Shown piece by piece: positions 1 through 6,058 of a stretch of DNA of 6,161 bases. The notes below the pieces were generated by a model. It was not told the DNA's origin, ran no database searches, and saw only the letters and a list, made by a program, of their open reading frames with translations. Source of the stretch: Clostridia bacterium. Its GTDB lineage: Bacteria > Bacillota > Clostridia > Christensenellales > Aristaeellaceae. The position numbers and the translations under genes were made by a program. The stretch is taken from NCBI GenBank assembly GCA_030526935.1, contig JAUNBY010000198.1, positions 1 to 6,161 on the forward strand. Direction: 5' to 3'. Numbering within the stretch: position 1 is the first letter of the stretch; every line of letters begins with the position of its first letter.

Positions 1-1
1 G

Positions 2-1600
2 CAGGGCAGAACTGTCGTAGAGAGATACTACGGCACCGACGAATCCCCAATCGACCTGCAAAAAGGCTACGCCGGCCTAAGCCGTATATACAACGAAGCC
101 GGTCAGGTATCGCGCATAAGCTACTACGACGGCGAAGGCAACCTCGTAGTGACGAAAGACGGCTACGCGACAGCAACCAGGGAATACGATGAAGACGGAA
201 ACGCAATTTATGAAGCGTATTTCGACGAAAATGGCAATCCGATTCAACTGGGGAAGGGCTACTATGCCATTTCAAGGGAGTATGACGAGAACAAAAAGTT
301 AGTATTTGAACGGTATTTCGACGGCGCTGGGGAACCCATAATGATTGAGGAGGGTTACGCGAGCAGGACTCGGGTTTGTGACGCGCAAGGCAATACTATA
401 CGCGAAGCCTATTATGATACGGAAGGAATGCTCTGCCTCTGCGCTCGGGGCTATGCCGGCCTGGAACGGGAATACGACGATAATAACAATGCTACCCTTG
501 AAAGGTATTACGATACCGATTGGCAACCTGTGCGCGCGACGGCAGGGTATGCGTCGGTTGCGCGGCAACACGACGAGGACGGCAACGTGGTTCGCGAGGC
601 TTATTTTGACGAAAAGTCCGAACCGCTTACGCTCAAAGGTTATGCCATATTGGAACGCGATTACAACGAGGCTAAAAAGGTCGCGCAAGAGCGATATTAT
701 GACCGGAACGGACAACCCGTCCAGAACACATCCGGATACGCGTCTTACGTGGCGGATTACGACGATGAAGGCAAGCAGACTTACATCGCCTATTACGATT
801 TAGAAGGCAGTCTTATCTCCCAGGATGACAAAGCTTCCATACTGCTGAAGCAGTATAGCGATGACGGGCGGATGACGGGACAAAGTACGCTGGATGCGCA
901 AGGCGAACCGATGCTGATAAATCAGTATTTCACGGTATCTCGAGACTATGATGAAAACGGAAACGTCATCCGTGAGGTGTATTTCGACGAAAACGGGGAA
1001 GCCGTAACAGCAAAATCGGGATATGCGTGCGTTGTAAAAACTTACGATGAGAAAAAACGGGTTACCAAGGAATGGTATCTTGACGTGGCGGGTGAACCTG
1101 TGGCTCTGTCATCCGGGTACGCCGCAATTGAAAAAGTATACGATGACGAGCAGGGAACCGTAATGTCAACATATCTCGACGCCAAAGGCAATCCGGTCGT
1201 CATCGACAAGGGTTATACTTTGATGTTGCAGCAGAAGAACGAGCAGGATCTGACGGTGTACGAGGCTTATTTCGACGCGGACGGATCGCCGGTTTTGAGA
1301 AAAAACGAGAAATATGCCGCGGTGCGCCGCGAATATGACGATAATAAGCGCCTTACCAGGGAAATGTATTACGATAAAGAGGGCAATCCAAAACGATGCG
1401 CAAACGGATATTCTATTATGACGCGCAGCTACAACGCTCAAGGCAAGCTTGTCCAAATCTGTTATTACAATAAAAACATGGAGCTTAAAAACAACAATTC
1501 CAAGATCGCGCGTATAGAATACGATTACGACGATGATGGGAATCGCATATTGACGCGTAATTATAACGCAAACGGAAAACTGGTAAGTAAAAGTAAATAG
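2..1600 (+). CDS. Tandem 32-residue Tyr/Asp/Gly repeat protein, 5' end missing
   Basis: The frame is open from the first full codon at position 2 to the TAG at 1598-1600, giving 532 visible residues. It is already inside a repeat at the left edge, so the true start lies upstream. The GTG at 149 is an internal codon of a repeat, not a start. Nearly the whole protein is repeat units of 31-33 residues, each with two Tyr-(Phe/Tyr)-Asp-type turns. It ends in a Lys/Ser-rich tail (SKSK) with no membrane segment or sortase motif. The pattern resembles YD/RHS and YwqK/MORN-like beta-hairpin repeats, but the 32-residue period differs from the roughly 20 residues of classic YD repeats. An elongated, probably extracytoplasmic beta-rich scaffold is inferred. 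Any signal peptide or N-terminal domain is outside the window. The next gene starts 12 bp downstream, which indicates an operon. Function is unknown. Confidence 0.88.
   Translation, partial: QGRTVVERYYGTDESPIDLQKGYAGLSRIYNEAGQVSRISYYDGEGNLVVTKDGYATATREYDEDGNAIYEAYFDENGNPIQLGKGYYAISREYDENKKLVFERYFDGAGEPIMIEEGYASRTRVCDAQGNTIREAYYDTEGMLCLCARGYAGLEREYDDNNNATLERYYDTDWQPVRATAGYASVARQHDEDGNVVREAYFDEKSEPLTLKGYAILERDYNEAKKVAQERYYDRNGQPVQNTSGYASYVADYDDEGKQTYIAYYDLEGSLISQDDKASILLKQYSDDGRMTGQSTLDAQGEPMLINQYFTVSRDYDENGNVIREVYFDENGEAVTAKSGYACVVKTYDEKKRVTKEWYLDVAGEPVALSSGYAAIEKVYDDEQGTVMSTYLDAKGNPVVIDKGYTLMLQQKNEQDLTVYEAYFDADGSPVLRKNEKYAAVRREYDDNKRLTREMYYDKEGNPKRCANGYSIMTRSYNAQGKLVQICYYNKNMELKNNNSKIARIEYDYDDDGNRILTRNYNANGKLVSKSK
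62..1597 (+). repeat. Sixteen tandem 96-bp (32-residue) coding repeats
   Basis: Unit starts read from the translation are 62, 158, 254, 350, 446, 542, 635, 731, 830, 923, 1016, 1112, 1208, 1307, 1403 and 1499. A partial unit precedes position 62. The consensus by position in the unit is Gly2-Tyr3-Ala4, Arg8-Glu9-Tyr10-Asp11, Gly14-Asn15, Arg18-Glu19-Ala20-Tyr21-(Phe/Tyr)22-Asp23, Gly26-(Glu/Asn)27-Pro28-Val29. Lengths vary by only one residue either way. At the DNA level the copies differ at many synonymous sites (GAC/GAT, TAC/TAT, GGC/GGA), so these are old duplications kept by selection on the protein rather than recent slippage. The units starting at 830 and 1208 have lost part of the pattern. 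Confidence 0.92.
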
Positions 1601-1612
1601 GGGGATTGTATC

Positions 1613-2731
1613 ATGATAAAGAGGATGATCGCGGCGGCGTTGGCAATTATACTGGCGGCTTGCCCGGCATTGGCGTGGACGAGGGTGGAGTACGAAAACG
1701 CGGGTTTGCTTGAATGTGCCTTGGAGCCAGACGGACAGATTCTCAGTATCGGCGTAAAGAGGCTGGATATAATCGGTATCGTGAATGAAGGGATATACCT
1801 GATCGCCGCTGACGGCATTGCGTATTACGCGTCCGAATCCTCGCTGGAACAGGCGCTTGAGGGCACTGTCGATCTTTCGCAAATTGAACGGTTGAGCGAT
1901 GTTGAAAGTATGCAAAGAGGCAGCAGGGGAACCCAGGTGCAAGACGTTCAATCGGCGTTGATTGCGCTGGGTTATCTGAATGACGTAGCTGATGGCTCCT
2001 ATGGATTGAATACCGTCAACGCGGTCAGGACTTTTCAGCGGCAACTTCTACCGCTAAGCTACAACGAGGATGGCATAGCCGACGGCGCGACCCAGTATCT
2101 GGCGCTGGCGCTGGCGAACGAATCCGAAGGCGAAATTACGCTTGAAGGCGTTCCGGTGACGCCCGAGCTTAAATATCCGGCAATCGCGCGAAGACTGGCA
2201 AGCGATCTGACCGGGTTTTGCGGCGAAGAGTATACGCTGAGCTATGATTCGATGGAAGATAAAGGCAGCATAGATATCGACCAGTCAACCGCCTGGCAGA
2301 TTGAAGCGGAGGCTGAAATCGACAGCATTTCATTTGAACTGTCGATTGGACTTGAGATAGAGCCCTCCGGCGAGGGACTTCGCGCGATACCTGTAATAAA
2401 GCTGTATTCCCTGGGCGCGCGCAGGCCGTATGTACATAGTTGTATTGTAAGAATAGGGGAGAGCAGGTATGATATCGCCGTCGAAGAAACCAGCGGCGAT
2501 ATTCAGGGCAAGTATGTCGCGGAGAGCGCGATCATTCGACTTGGGAGCGAGGGACTTGGTATGCTCGAAGCTCTGTTGGATAACGGTACCGCGCAAATGC
2601 GCATCGAGGGCAAGTATCGCCAGTTCGACGTGCAGCTCTCGGCGAACGATATTCCCGCGCTTGATAATTTCACGACATCCGCTATATCGGCTGGATTGGC
2701 GGCTGATGTCGACGCGGTTTCAAAGCGGTAG
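1613..2731 (+). CDS. Secreted or lipid-anchored protein with peptidoglycan-binding domain
   Basis: The product has 372 residues. A signal sequence is clear: K3 and R4, then a hydrophobic stretch to A16. Two exits are possible: signal peptidase I after A21 (A-L-A then W22), or lipoprotein processing at C17, because L14-A15-A16-C17 fits a lipobox. Residues about 100-165 form a peptidoglycan-binding domain of the PG_binding_1 type: R-G-x-x-G at 102-106, the helix with V112-Q113 and L116, L119-G120-Y121, D128-G129-x-x-G131, T134, then A137-V138 and F141-Q142, and a closing D153-G154 and D157-G158 with T160. Residues 23-95 and about 185-372 match nothing I recognise; the C-terminal part alternates beta-like and acidic stretches. 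No catalytic domain is visible, so a wall-anchored structural or sensory partner of the upstream repeat protein is inferred. The SD (AGGGGGA, 1599-1605) overlaps the upstream stop codon and sits 7 nt before the ATG, which supports this start and translational linkage. Confidence 0.85.
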   Translation: MIKRMIAAALAIILAACPALAWTRVEYENAGLLECALEPDGQILSIGVKRLDIIGIVNEGIYLIAADGIAYYASESSLEQALEGTVDLSQIERLSDVESMQRGSRGTQVQDVQSALIALGYLNDVADGSYGLNTVNAVRTFQRQLLPLSYNEDGIADGATQYLALALANESEGEITLEGVPVTPELKYPAIARRLASDLTGFCGEEYTLSYDSMEDKGSIDIDQSTAWQIEAEAEIDSISFELSIGLEIEPSGEGLRAIPVIKLYSLGARRPYVHSCIVRIGESRYDIAVEETSGDIQGKYVAESAIIRLGSEGLGMLEALLDNGTAQMRIEGKYRQFDVQLSANDIPALDNFTTSAISAGLAADVDAVSKR

Positions 2732-2816
2732 TCAAAGATTTAATCGGAAGCCTGTTTTGAAGGCAAGTCCGCAAGCGTTGAGCTTCACGGGATTATGATG
2801 CTTGGCGATGAACATG

Positions 2817-2857
2817 CGGGTGTACGCATACGCAAAACCAGCTTATTCGTATACCCG
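2817..2857. repeat. Imperfect inverted repeat at convergent gene ends
   Basis: Arms CGGGTGTACG (2817-2826) and CGTATACCCG (2848-2857) pair over 10 bp with one G-T wobble and a 21-nt loop. A second, overlapping pair, GCAAAAC (2832-2838) with GTTTTGC (2857-2863), cannot form fully at the same time. The structure straddles the end of the kinase gene (stop codon at 2843-2845). No T-tract follows on either strand, so it is at best a weak or factor-assisted terminator for the converging operons. Chance is a serious alternative. Confidence 0.25.
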
Positions 2858-3811
2858 TTTTGCCGCGTCAAAGCTTATGGTCACGCTTGTGCCTGTTCCG
2901 GGCGTAGATGAAATGGAAACCGCAAGGCCGAGCCTTTCAAGCGCGACCTTCGTCATATAAAGCCCCAATCCCGTGGATCTCTCATTTGCGCGTCCCGCGA
3001 AGCCGGTAAATCCCTTTTCGAAAACGCGGGGGAGGAATTCCGGAGGTATGCCTATGCCCGTGTCTGATATGACGATGGCGGATTCGGACGCTTTTATCGT
3101 TATCTTCCCGCTGGGCGTATATTTTATGGCGTTTGACAGTATCTGCTCTATGCCGAACCCGAGCCACTTTTCGTCGGTATTTACATATGCCTCGCATCCC
3201 TCGTATTCGAGGGCGAGCTTCTTTCCTATAAACAGCCTCGCGTAATGCCTTATGGCCTTTCTGATTATGGGATCGAGGGGTTGCCGCCTTATCACGTAGT
3301 CGCTGGCGTCATTTCTCATGCGCGCTATGTTGAGCGCCATTTCGACATATTGTTCTATTTTGAAAAGCTCCTGCGCGAGTTTCTCATCCTCCGGCTTCAT
3401 CATAAGGCGCATGGCGGCTATGGGCGTCTTTATCTGATGCGCCCATAGGGTGTAGAAGTCGGAAAGCTCGCGCACTTCTGATTCATAATCGCTTCGCGTC
3501 TGCGCCAGATTTTTATGAAGATTGGCGATTATGCTCTGGTAATCCGTTTCCAATTCGTCGCGCGGTTCGGGAAGGCGCAAAAAATCCCCGTCTGAATTTA
3601 TCAGCGAGGAAACCTGCCGGTGTCGTTTGGCATAGCCTATAAAGCGAACGGCGAGTATGAAAAGTCCCATGCTCGAAGCCAACAATACGGCGTACCATAT
3701 CAGTATATCGCCGTCCATCAGAAAAAACAGAGCCAGAAACGACGCCTCGGCTAATACGACCGCTAGCATGGCGTATATATTCTTTTTCAGAAACGACAAA
3801 AACAACTTCAT
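2843..3811 (-). CDS. BceS-like intramembrane-sensing histidine kinase
   Basis: The product has 322 residues. Two membrane segments (about 12-32 and 37-58) are joined by a turn of only a few residues (around M32-D33-G34-D35), so there is no extracellular sensor domain. This is the layout of intramembrane-sensing kinases of the BceS group. The phosphoacceptor is H125 in the H-box (W123-A-H-Q-I-K-T-P130). The ATP-binding domain has an N-box with N227, a D-x-G-x-G motif at 250-254, an F-box around F264-F268, and a G-rich box S279-T-G-L-G-L284. All are intact, so an active kinase is expected. It should autophosphorylate and pass the phosphate to the regulator encoded just upstream. The start overlaps the regulator stop as ATGA, and no SD lies at normal distance, so translation is probably coupled to the regulator. 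BceS proteins normally sense through a BceAB ABC transporter, often in peptide-antibiotic resistance. None is adjacent here, so the signal is unknown. Confidence 0.9.
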   Translation of the reverse strand: MKLFLSFLKKNIYAMLAVVLAEASFLALFFLMDGDILIWYAVLLASSMGLFILAVRFIGYAKRHRQVSSLINSDGDFLRLPEPRDELETDYQSIIANLHKNLAQTRSDYESEVRELSDFYTLWAHQIKTPIAAMRLMMKPEDEKLAQELFKIEQYVEMALNIARMRNDASDYVIRRQPLDPIIRKAIRHYARLFIGKKLALEYEGCEAYVNTDEKWLGFGIEQILSNAIKYTPSGKITIKASESAIVISDTGIGIPPEFLPRVFEKGFTGFAGRANERSTGLGLYMTKVALERLGLAVSISSTPGTGTSVTISFDAAKRVYE

Positions 3812-4479
3812 TTGTCTATTATATATCCTATTCCGCGCCTGGTCTTTATGAGTTCGTCAAGTCCCGCGGCGGCCAGCTTTTTGCGAAGTCGCGTCATATT
3901 GACCGCGAGGGCGTTCTCGTCGATATAGCTATCCGTCTGCCAGAGCCTTTCCATAAGCGCCTCGCGGCTGACGGTGGAGCCGGCGTTTTCCATCAGCACC
4001 TGCATTATGCGATATTCGTTCTTGCTCAGATCGATTTGCTCCGCGCCCGCGCGTATCGTTGCGTCGGCCATGTTCAATACCGCCCCGCCGTGAGATATGC
4101 TCGATGTTCCCGCTATGAAGTCGTAAGCGCGGCGAAGTATGGCGCGTATCTTGGCGAGAAGCACGTCCATGTCGAATGGCTTTGCGATAAAGTCGTCTCC
4201 GCCCATGTTCATGGCCATGATGAGGTTCATATTGTCGCTTTGCGAGGTTATGAAGACGACCGGCACGTTTGACGTTTCGCGTATTTTCTGGCACCAGTGA
4301 TAGCCGTTGAAGCAGGGAAGCAGCACGTCCATGAGCACGAGATGCGGATTAAAGCTCTCGAACTCGGGGAGTATATCGCGATAGTTTTCCCCGCGACGGA
4401 TCTCGTATTCCCAAGACTCCAGGGCGTTTATAATGGCCTGCGCGATGGCGTCGTCGTCCTCGACGATGAATATTCTCAT
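3808..4479 (-). CDS. OmpR/PhoB-family response regulator (BceR-like)
   Basis: The product is 223 residues, the usual length for this family. The receiver domain (1-117) has the acidic pocket E7-D8-D9, phosphoacceptor D51, T78 and K100 (in K-P-F). The C-terminal winged-helix domain (about 130-223) has the recognition-helix region around N194-R197-R199-K200 and the closing G216-I-G-Y wing seen in transcriptional regulators of this group. It is expected to be phosphorylated by the kinase encoded next and to bind direct or inverted repeats upstream of its targets, which cannot be named from this window. The ATG at 4477-4479 is preceded by GAGGGG (4483-4488) only 3 nt away. That is a short spacing, so initiation may be modest. 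The gene lies 56 bp after gdhA on the same strand, with a strong hairpin between them. Confidence 0.93.
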   Translation of the reverse strand: MRIFIVEDDDAIAQAIINALESWEYEIRRGENYRDILPEFESFNPHLVLMDVLLPCFNGYHWCQKIRETSNVPVVFITSQSDNMNLIMAMNMGGDDFIAKPFDMDVLLAKIRAILRRAYDFIAGTSSISHGGAVLNMADATIRAGAEQIDLSKNEYRIMQVLMENAGSTVSREALMERLWQTDSYIDENALAVNMTRLRKKLAAAGLDELIKTRRGIGYIIDK

Positions 4480-4482
4480 AAT

Positions 4483-4488
4483 CCCCTC
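4483..4488 (-). promoter_or_regulatory. Closely spaced ribosome binding site of the response regulator
   Basis: GAGGGG on the minus strand sits 3 nt from the start codon and only 4 nt from the end of the preceding hairpin. The short spacing and the hairpin on its 5' side suggest that ribosome access to the two-component genes is limited. Confidence 0.55.
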
Positions 4489-4492
4489 ATGC

Positions 4493-4524
4493 GCGTCAAA
4501 AGGGCCTCGCGGCCCTTTTGACGC
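4493..4524 (-). terminator. Perfect 14-bp hairpin between gdhA and the regulator
   Basis: Arms GCGTCAAAAGGGCC (4493-4506) and GGCCCTTTTGACGC (4511-4524) are exactly complementary around a 4-nt loop. On the minus strand the loop reads GCGA, a GNRA tetraloop closed by C-G, which favours a function in the gdhA-direction transcript. The core, GGGCC paired with GGCCC and flanked by four A and four T, is typical of a short bidirectional intrinsic terminator. The T-run is only four long and is itself paired with the A-run, so termination may be partial. It lies 11 nt after the gdhA stop and 13 nt before the regulator ATG. It could therefore act as a leaky terminator or attenuator, or as an mRNA-stabilising 3' end for gdhA. 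Confidence 0.75.
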
Positions 4525-4535
4525 TTAAATTCAAA

Positions 4536-5867
4536 TCAGACTATGCCGTGGGCGACCATAGAATCGGCCACCTTGGTGAAGCCCGCGATATTCGCGCCGA
4601 CGATGAAGTTGTCCTTGAAGCCGTATTTCTCGGAAGCGGCGTCAATATTCTTATAGATATTGACCATTATGCCCTTGAGCCTCGCGTCAACTTCCTCGAA
4701 CGACCAGCTCAGCCGCAAGCTGTTCTGGCTCATTTCAAGGGCGGATGTGGCTACGCCGCCCGCGTTCGCGGCTTTGCCGGGGGCGAACAGAACGTTGTTC
4801 TTAAGGAACTCGTGCGCCGCGTCGGGAGTGGTGGGCATATTCGCGCCCTCGCCTACGGCCACGCAACCGTTTTTGATGAGGGTCTTGGCGTTTTCGAGGT
4901 TAAGCTCGTTCTGGGTGGCGCAGGGAAGCGCTATGTCGCAGGGTACGTCCCAAATGGAGCCGTCGGTGTGATACTCGGCCTTCGGCCTGTAATTGAGATA
5001 TTCGCTAATGCGCTTGCGCTCGACTTCCTTTATCTTCTTTATGGCGTCGAGGTCTACGCCGGCCTCGTCGTATATCCAGCCGTTGGAGTCGCACATCGCG
5101 ACGACCTTCGCGCCGTACTGCGCGGCCTTCTCCGCCGCGTATATGGCTACGTTTCCGGAGCCTGAGACAAGAACGCGCTTGCCGTCGAAGTTCATGGCGT
5201 GGGCTGCGAGCATTTCATTCATGAGGTAAATCAGGCCGTAACCCGTGGCTTCCTTGCGAGCGAGAGAGCCGCCGTAGGTCAGGCCCTTGCCGGTGAGTAC
5301 GCCTTCGTAAAGCCCGGTAATCCTCTTGTACTGGCCGAACATGTAGCCTATTTCACGCGCGCCCGTTCCTATGTCTCCGGCGGGGACGTCGGTATCCTTT
5401 CCGATGTATTTAAACAGCTCGGTCATGAAGCTCTGGCAAAACGCCATGACTTCGCGATCCGATTTGCCCTTGGGATCGAAGTTGCTGCCGCCCTTCGCGC
5501 CGCCTATCGGAAGTCCGGTGAGGCTGTTTTTGAACACCTGCTCGAAGCCCAGGAATTTGAGTATGCTCAGGTTGACGGAGGGATGCAGCCTCAATCCGCC
5601 CTTGTAGGGGCCTATGGAGTTGTTGAACTGTATGCGGTAGCCTTTATTGACCTGAATTTTTCCGCTGTCGTCAACCCATGGCACGCGGAACATGACGATC
5701 CTGTCAGGCTCCGTAAGTCTTTCGAGTATGCCCATTTTTTGATAAACAGGATTCGCTTCAACTATGGGTTCGAGGGATTCTAGAACCTCCGTCGCCGCCT
5801 GATGAAATTCCGGTTCATTGGGATTTTTTTTAATGAGATCCTGGAGAACTTCGGATACATATGACAT
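4536..5867 (-). CDS. gdhA: Glutamate dehydrogenase, probably NADP-specific
   Basis: The product has 443 residues, close to E. coli GdhA (447) and the Clostridium symbiosum enzyme (about 450), so it is full length. It catalyses reversible amination of 2-oxoglutarate with ammonium to L-glutamate, as a cytoplasmic enzyme of the hexameric small-subunit family. The substrate domain has K89 (G-P-Y-K-G-G), K113, catalytic K125 (G-G-A-K-G-G) and D165 (V-P-A-G-D), with S380 near the C-terminus; these numbers coincide with C. symbiosum. The Rossmann domain has G236-S-G-N-V-A241. After the second beta strand comes C259-D-S-N-G263, like the S-D-S-S-G of NADP-type E. coli GdhA and unlike the S-G-P-D-G of NAD-type C. 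symbiosum. NADP use and an assimilatory role are therefore inferred. The ATG at 5865-5867 has a strong SD (5876-5881) with 8-nt spacing and its own promoter upstream. It may share read-through transcripts with the two-component genes. Confidence 0.97.
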   Translation of the reverse strand: MSYVSEVLQDLIKKNPNEPEFHQAATEVLESLEPIVEANPVYQKMGILERLTEPDRIVMFRVPWVDDSGKIQVNKGYRIQFNNSIGPYKGGLRLHPSVNLSILKFLGFEQVFKNSLTGLPIGGAKGGSNFDPKGKSDREVMAFCQSFMTELFKYIGKDTDVPAGDIGTGAREIGYMFGQYKRITGLYEGVLTGKGLTYGGSLARKEATGYGLIYLMNEMLAAHAMNFDGKRVLVSGSGNVAIYAAEKAAQYGAKVVAMCDSNGWIYDEAGVDLDAIKKIKEVERKRISEYLNYRPKAEYHTDGSIWDVPCDIALPCATQNELNLENAKTLIKNGCVAVGEGANMPTTPDAAHEFLKNNVLFAPGKAANAGGVATSALEMSQNSLRLSWSFEEVDARLKGIMVNIYKNIDAASEKYGFKDNFIVGANIAGFTKVADSMVAHGIV

Positions 5868-5875
5868 AAATTCAA

Positions 5876-5881
5876 CCTCCC
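5876..5881 (-). promoter_or_regulatory. Strong ribosome binding site of gdhA
   Basis: GGGAGG on the minus strand, 8 nt before the ATG at 5865-5867, fixes the gdhA start and predicts efficient translation. It is not paired in the leader hairpin, whose nearer arm ends 8 nt away. Confidence 0.85.
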
Positions 5882-5889
5882 AAATTCGA

Positions 5890-5921
5890 TTATGCAGTTT
5901 CTTCTTTGAAATCCTGCATAA
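5890..5921 (-). promoter_or_regulatory. gdhA leader hairpin or operator
   Basis: On the minus strand TTATGCAG (5921-5914) pairs perfectly with CTGCATAA (5897-5890). Inside, after a 2-nt bulge, TTTC pairs with GAAA around a 6-nt loop, giving 12 bp in all. With transcription starting near 5926, the hairpin occupies about +6 to +37 of the gdhA mRNA. It could be a 5'-end stabilising structure. Alternatively, because the outer arms are a perfect palindrome, it could be a repressor site just downstream of the promoter. The sequence does not decide between these. No T-run follows, so it is not a terminator. Confidence 0.55.
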
Positions 5922-5932
5922 AATATGGGTAT

Positions 5933-5961
5933 ATTCTATTCTAATGGGGGCAATTTGTCAA
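5933..5961 (-). promoter_or_regulatory. gdhA promoter, sigma-A type
   Basis: On the minus strand a consensus -35 TTGACA (5961-5956) is followed by 17 nt and TAGAAT (5938-5933), five of six matches to the -10 consensus. Transcription should start near 5926, leaving a leader of about 58 nt before the ATG. A second overlapping TAGAAT at 5943-5938 has a 12-nt spacer, which is too short to be used with this -35. Confidence 0.8.
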
Positions 5962-5978
5962 TTTAAGTTTTCAATAAT

Positions 5979-6058
5979 TCATGCGCCCCTCGTTTTTCCA
6001 ATGATGAAGGACGCTGAAATCCATATCTCGGGGAGATGTTGTATTTGCTTGCGCATGA
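5979..6058. repeat. Spaced 8-bp inverted repeat in the divergent control region
   Basis: TCATGCGC (5979-5986) and GCGCATGA (6051-6058) are exact reverse complements, 64 bp apart, between the two divergent promoters. They could be paired half-sites for a regulator that loops the DNA, or chance. No gene is visible in this stretch. Confidence 0.25.

Noticed and set aside
149..151. GTG as the start of the repeat protein.
   Set aside because: The same frame continues upstream to position 2 with a clear complete repeat unit at 62-157, so GTG is an internal Val codon.
62..1597. Calling the repeat protein an RHS toxin.
   Set aside because: No RHS core (P-x-x-x-x-D-P-x-G) or variable toxin C-terminus is present; the protein ends in a repeat and a short Lys/Ser tail.
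1166..2044. A long open frame of 292 codons on the minus strand, spanning the end of the repeat gene and the start of the next.
   Set aside because: It crosses two well-supported plus-strand genes, has no recognisable domain, and its composition mirrors the Asp/Tyr-rich codons opposite it. It is a shadow frame.
2750..2764. Small hairpin GCCT/AGGC after the plus-strand operon, considered as its terminator.
   Set aside because: Only four base pairs and no T-run after it.
4476..4490. A four-codon minus-strand ORF (Met-Arg-Gly-Leu-stop) whose TGA overlaps the regulator ATG, a possible leader peptide.
   Set aside because: It has no SD of its own because the hairpin is directly upstream, and so short an ORF is likely by chance in GAGGGGATTATG.
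4518..5783. Plus-strand open frames of 215 codons (4518-5165) and 194 codons (5199-5783) opposite gdhA.
   Set aside because: gdhA is unmistakable over the whole stretch. The opposite frames show no domain and arise from its codon bias.
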